From: an uncultured Ideonella sp.
GTDB taxonomy: Bacteria; Pseudomonadota; Gammaproteobacteria; Burkholderiales; Burkholderiaceae
NCBI GenBank assembly: GCA_946479475.1
Contig: CAMLGG010000245.1
Location: 1 to 7,935 of the forward strand
Direction: 5' to 3'
Length of the DNA: 7,935 bases
Shown: one piece after another, positions 6,406-7,935 of the stretch
Layout of the letters: every line of letters starts with the position of its first letter
Numbering within the stretch: the first letter of the stretch is position 1
The notes under the pieces: model-generated
The model's input: only the letters and a program-made list of their open reading frames with translations
What the model was told of the DNA's origin: nothing
Database searches by the model: none
Position numbers and translations under genes: made by a program

Positions 6406-6459
6406 GCCTGTGAGCAGTCCGTGGAAGGCCTGGTGGACAGGCGGTGGACCGGCTGTTGG
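6397..6459 (-). repeat. Helically phased series of GTGGA-like (TCCAC) motifs, DnaA-array-like
   Basis: On the plus strand the pentamers GTGGA, GTGAG, GTGGA, GTGGA, GTGGA and GTTGG start at 6398, 6410, 6421, 6433, 6444 and 6455, so the spacing is 12, 11, 12, 11 and 11. All point the same way. On the minus strand the core is TCCAC, the conserved centre of the DnaA box, and the first copy is a perfect box. The other nine-base windows match the DnaA box at only 5-6 positions. Confidence 0.5.
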
Positions 6460-6493
6460 CAAGCGACTGCTTGCTCGGCCGCTCGCCCCGGCT

Positions 6494-7162
6494 CTAACAG
6501 GCCTCTTCGTCTTGGCGCATCCAGACCAGGCATCGCGCCGCATCAAGCCCCGGCACCCGCAATGGTTCCACGTGGAACACGACTACGTTGCGGGGCAAGG
6601 CGCCCTTCTCTTCAGCAGTGACCTGCGCCTTCATGGCCACCCAGCAGGCTCCGGGTGCCAGGCGCTCTCGCGTCAACGCGACAAAGTCCGCGAGCGATGC
6701 GAATGCGCGCGAGGTAATCAGATCGAAGGGTTTCGTCGCCATGGCCTCGACCCGCTCATGCCTGGCCTCCAGGTTCGGGATGCACAGTTCGGCGGCCACT
6801 TGGCGGATGAAGCTGGCCTTCTTGGCCACAGCGTCCACGCAGGTGACGCTCCAAGCCGGCTCACAAAGTGCGAGCACCACGCCGGGCAGCCCTGCCCCGC
6901 TCCCTACATCCAGGATGCGTGCGGCGCGGCCCTGCAGGTGCCGCCGCAGGGAGGGCACGATGGCCAGGCAGTCGAGCAAGTGCTGAGTCAGCATCGCAGC
7001 CGGCTCCCGCACTGCGGTCAGGTTGTAGACGCGGTTCCACTGCGCGACGAGTCGCAGGTACTGCAGCAGCCGTCCCTGGGTTTCGGCGGGCAGCGACAGC
7101 GACAGGGCCCGCAGGCCCCCAGCCAAAGGTGCCGCGAGCGGATCGTCAGAGGGAGCGGGCAT
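6494..7162 (-). CDS. rsmG: 16S rRNA (guanine-N7) methyltransferase RsmG (GidB)
   Basis: RsmG methylates N7 of G527 in 16S rRNA using S-adenosylmethionine. It is 222 aa, the normal length. Seen: QWNRVYNLTAVREP (41-54) and the following HLLDCLAI, typical of the N-terminal part; the SAM-binding loop LDVGSGAGLPG (84-94); CVDAVAKKASF (108-118); and SRAFASLADF (161-170). The ATG at 7162 has only a weak AGAAG seven bases upstream. It follows mnmG by 74 bases in the classic gidA-gidB order and is probably cotranscribed. Its 3' part (codons 195-200) contains a parS site, so this stretch serves both as protein code and as a DNA-binding site. Confidence 0.96.
   Translation of the reverse strand: MPAPSDDPLAAPLAGGLRALSLSLPAETQGRLLQYLRLVAQWNRVYNLTAVREPAAMLTQHLLDCLAIVPSLRRHLQGRAARILDVGSGAGLPGVVLALCEPAWSVTCVDAVAKKASFIRQVAAELCIPNLEARHERVEAMATKPFDLITSRAFASLADFVALTRERLAPGACWVAMKAQVTAEEKGALPRNVVVFHVEPLRVPGLDAARCLVWMRQDEEAC
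6565..6578. other. parS: parS centromere site 1 (inside rsmG)
   Basis: GTTCCACGTGGAAC, a perfect 14-bp palindrome identical to the core of Pseudomonas-type parS sites and one symmetrical base pair different from GTTTCACGTGAAAC. It codes for part of VFHVEP in RsmG (residues 195-200). ParB made from the same locus is the expected ligand. Confidence 0.9.
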
Positions 7163-7189
7163 CGTGCAGCTTCTGAAAGGCGGAGGGTC

Positions 7190-7203
7190 GCCGCCGCGGC
7201 GGC
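7190..7203. repeat. GC-only palindrome in the mnmG-rsmG gap
   Basis: GCCGCCGCGGCGGC is a perfect 14-bp palindrome within the 74-base gap between mnmG and rsmG. It could fold in the transcript, but there is no T run, and such runs arise easily at this GC content. Function uncertain. Confidence 0.3.
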
Positions 7204-7236
7204 CACTTGGGAGACGGTGGTGCCTCTGGCCTGGGG

Positions 7237-7935
7237 TCAGGCGGCGCCAATGGAGGGCGGATCCATCTCCGCCGTATCGTTGGCCGACTTGGAGACGGCC
7301 CCCTGGAAGCCGGCAAAGCGCTTCTTCTTCAGGTGAACCAGCAAGAGCGAAATCGCCGCCGGCGTGATCCCGGAGAGTCGGGCCGCTTGGCCGAGTGTCT
7401 CGGGCCTATGCCGGCTCAGCTTCTGCCGGACCTCGAAGCTGAGCGCGGTGACCTGTGCATAGTCCAGTTCGGTCGGCAGGGGCAGGTTCTCGTAGGCGAG
7501 CGCCCGTCCCACCTCCTCCACCTGCTTGTCGATATAGCCCGCGTACTTGATCGATATCTCGACCTGCTCGACGACTGCCCGCGCCGTTTCGACGCCGAGA
7601 TCGGCGGCCAATGTTTCACGTGAAACCGCTGAATCCGGGCGGGCCGACGCCGCCAGAGCAGCCACACCGTCGAAGTTCACCCCTGGCCGGCGAAGCAGAT
7701 CGGCCAGGCTGTACTCGCGCTCTATGCCCTGCCCCAGCACCGATTTCGCCACCTCGGCGGGAAGGACCCCGGGGTGCACCCAGGTGGTCCGCAGCCTCTC
7801 GGCCTCTCGTGCCACCGCCTCGCGCTTGCGCTCAAACGCCGCCCAGCGCGCATCATCGACCAGGCCCAGGCCGCGGCCGATCTCGGTCAGGCGCGCGTCT
7901 GCGTTGTCCTCGCGCAACTGCAGCCGGTACTCGGC
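7237..7935 (-). CDS. mnmG: tRNA uridine-5-carboxymethylaminomethyl modification enzyme MnmG (GidA), C-terminal part (cut by window edge)
   Basis: MnmG is the FAD-dependent partner of MnmE; together they make the cmnm5 modification of the wobble uridine in certain tRNAs. The 232 visible residues are the C-terminal third; the frame is open to the right edge, so the FAD- and NADH-binding parts are outside. Seen: [17 protein letters not shown] at the edge, a highly conserved MnmG segment; [28 protein letters not shown]; and [20 protein letters not shown] with LLLVHLKKK, the MnmE-binding helical end. A short Ser/Asn-rich tail follows (about 25 residues after LKKK). It contains a parS site in the codons for AVSRET. 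It is the first visible gene of the leftward mnmG-rsmG-parA run. Confidence 0.97.
   Translation of the reverse strand, partial: AEYRLQLREDNADARLTEIGRGLGLVDDARWAAFERKREAVAREAERLRTTWVHPGVLPAEVAKSVLGQGIEREYSLADLLRRPGVNFDGVAALAASARPDSAVSRETLAADLGVETARAVVEQVEISIKYAGYIDKQVEEVGRALAYENLPLPTELDYAQVTALSFEVRQKLSRHRPETLGQAARLSGITPAAISLLLVHLKKKRFAGFQGAVSKSANDTAEMDPPSIGAA
7613..7626. other. parS: parS centromere site 2 (inside mnmG)
   Basis: GTTTCACGTGAAAC, a perfect 14-bp palindrome matching the bacterial parS consensus; the 16-mer from 7612 is TGTTTCACGTGAAACC, one base from the full consensus. It encodes VSRET in MnmG using GTT, TCA, CGT and ACA, codons uncommon in this GC-rich gene, as expected if the DNA site is under selection. 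Confidence 0.95.

Larger units (their letters stand above)
6348..6493. promoter_or_regulatory. rsmG-parA intergenic control region
   Basis: A 146-base gap upstream of parA. It contains the DnaA box and the phased motif series (6397-6459). I cannot find convincing -35/-10 hexamers for parA on the minus strand. No AT-rich unwinding segment is present, which argues against this short gap being a complete replication origin on its own. Confidence 0.5.

Noticed and set aside
6348..6493. The rsmG-parA gap as the complete chromosomal origin
   Set aside because: One strong DnaA box plus weak motifs but no AT-rich unwinding element or dnaA/rpmH/dnaN neighbour in view; an origin nearby is plausible, but not shown here.
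6348..6533. N-terminal extension of ParA to 6533
   Set aside because: The extra 62 residues overlap the rsmG end, are not ParA-like, and would place the Walker A motif abnormally far from the start.

Overview
The window is a GC-rich bacterial chromosome segment of the origin-proximal gid/par type. The proteins look betaproteobacterial, most likely Burkholderiales (Comamonadaceae-like); this taxon is inferred from protein resemblance, not from a search. Reading leftward on the minus strand from the right edge are the 3' part of mnmG (gidA), then rsmG (gidB), parA, an S41-family lipoprotein protease, an RBBP9/YdeN-type serine hydrolase, parB, and the 5' part of prkA, which runs off the left edge. 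One gene, a short (type 2) argC at 2833-3774, is on the plus strand.

The theme is chromosome segregation. ParA (Walker-type ATPase) and ParB (CTP-dependent DNA clamp) are both present, with two near-perfect parS palindromes. One lies in the 3' end of rsmG (6565-6578), the other in mnmG (7613-7626). The rsmG-parA gap holds a perfect DnaA box (TTATCCACA, minus strand) at the start of a series of GTGGA-like motifs spaced 11-12 bp apart, which resembles a helically phased low-affinity DnaA array.

The main oddity is that parA and parB are not adjacent. About 3.4 kb separates them (argC on the opposite strand, the S41 protease, and the hydrolase), so parB must be transcribed from a promoter other than parA's, probably the one in the argC/hydrolase divergent gap. 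A second oddity is that the ParB N-terminal ParA-activation motif reads GLGMGL, with Met where a basic residue is usual.

The only gene-free stretch over 300 bases is 819-1225, between parB and prkA. It holds the prkA ribosome binding site, a long imperfect inverted repeat and a weak sigma-54-like candidate. I see no tRNA, rRNA, CRISPR array, insertion sequence or phage gene. The rest is dense, ordinary core-genome coding sequence; the long open frames on the plus strand are antisense shadows caused by high GC.
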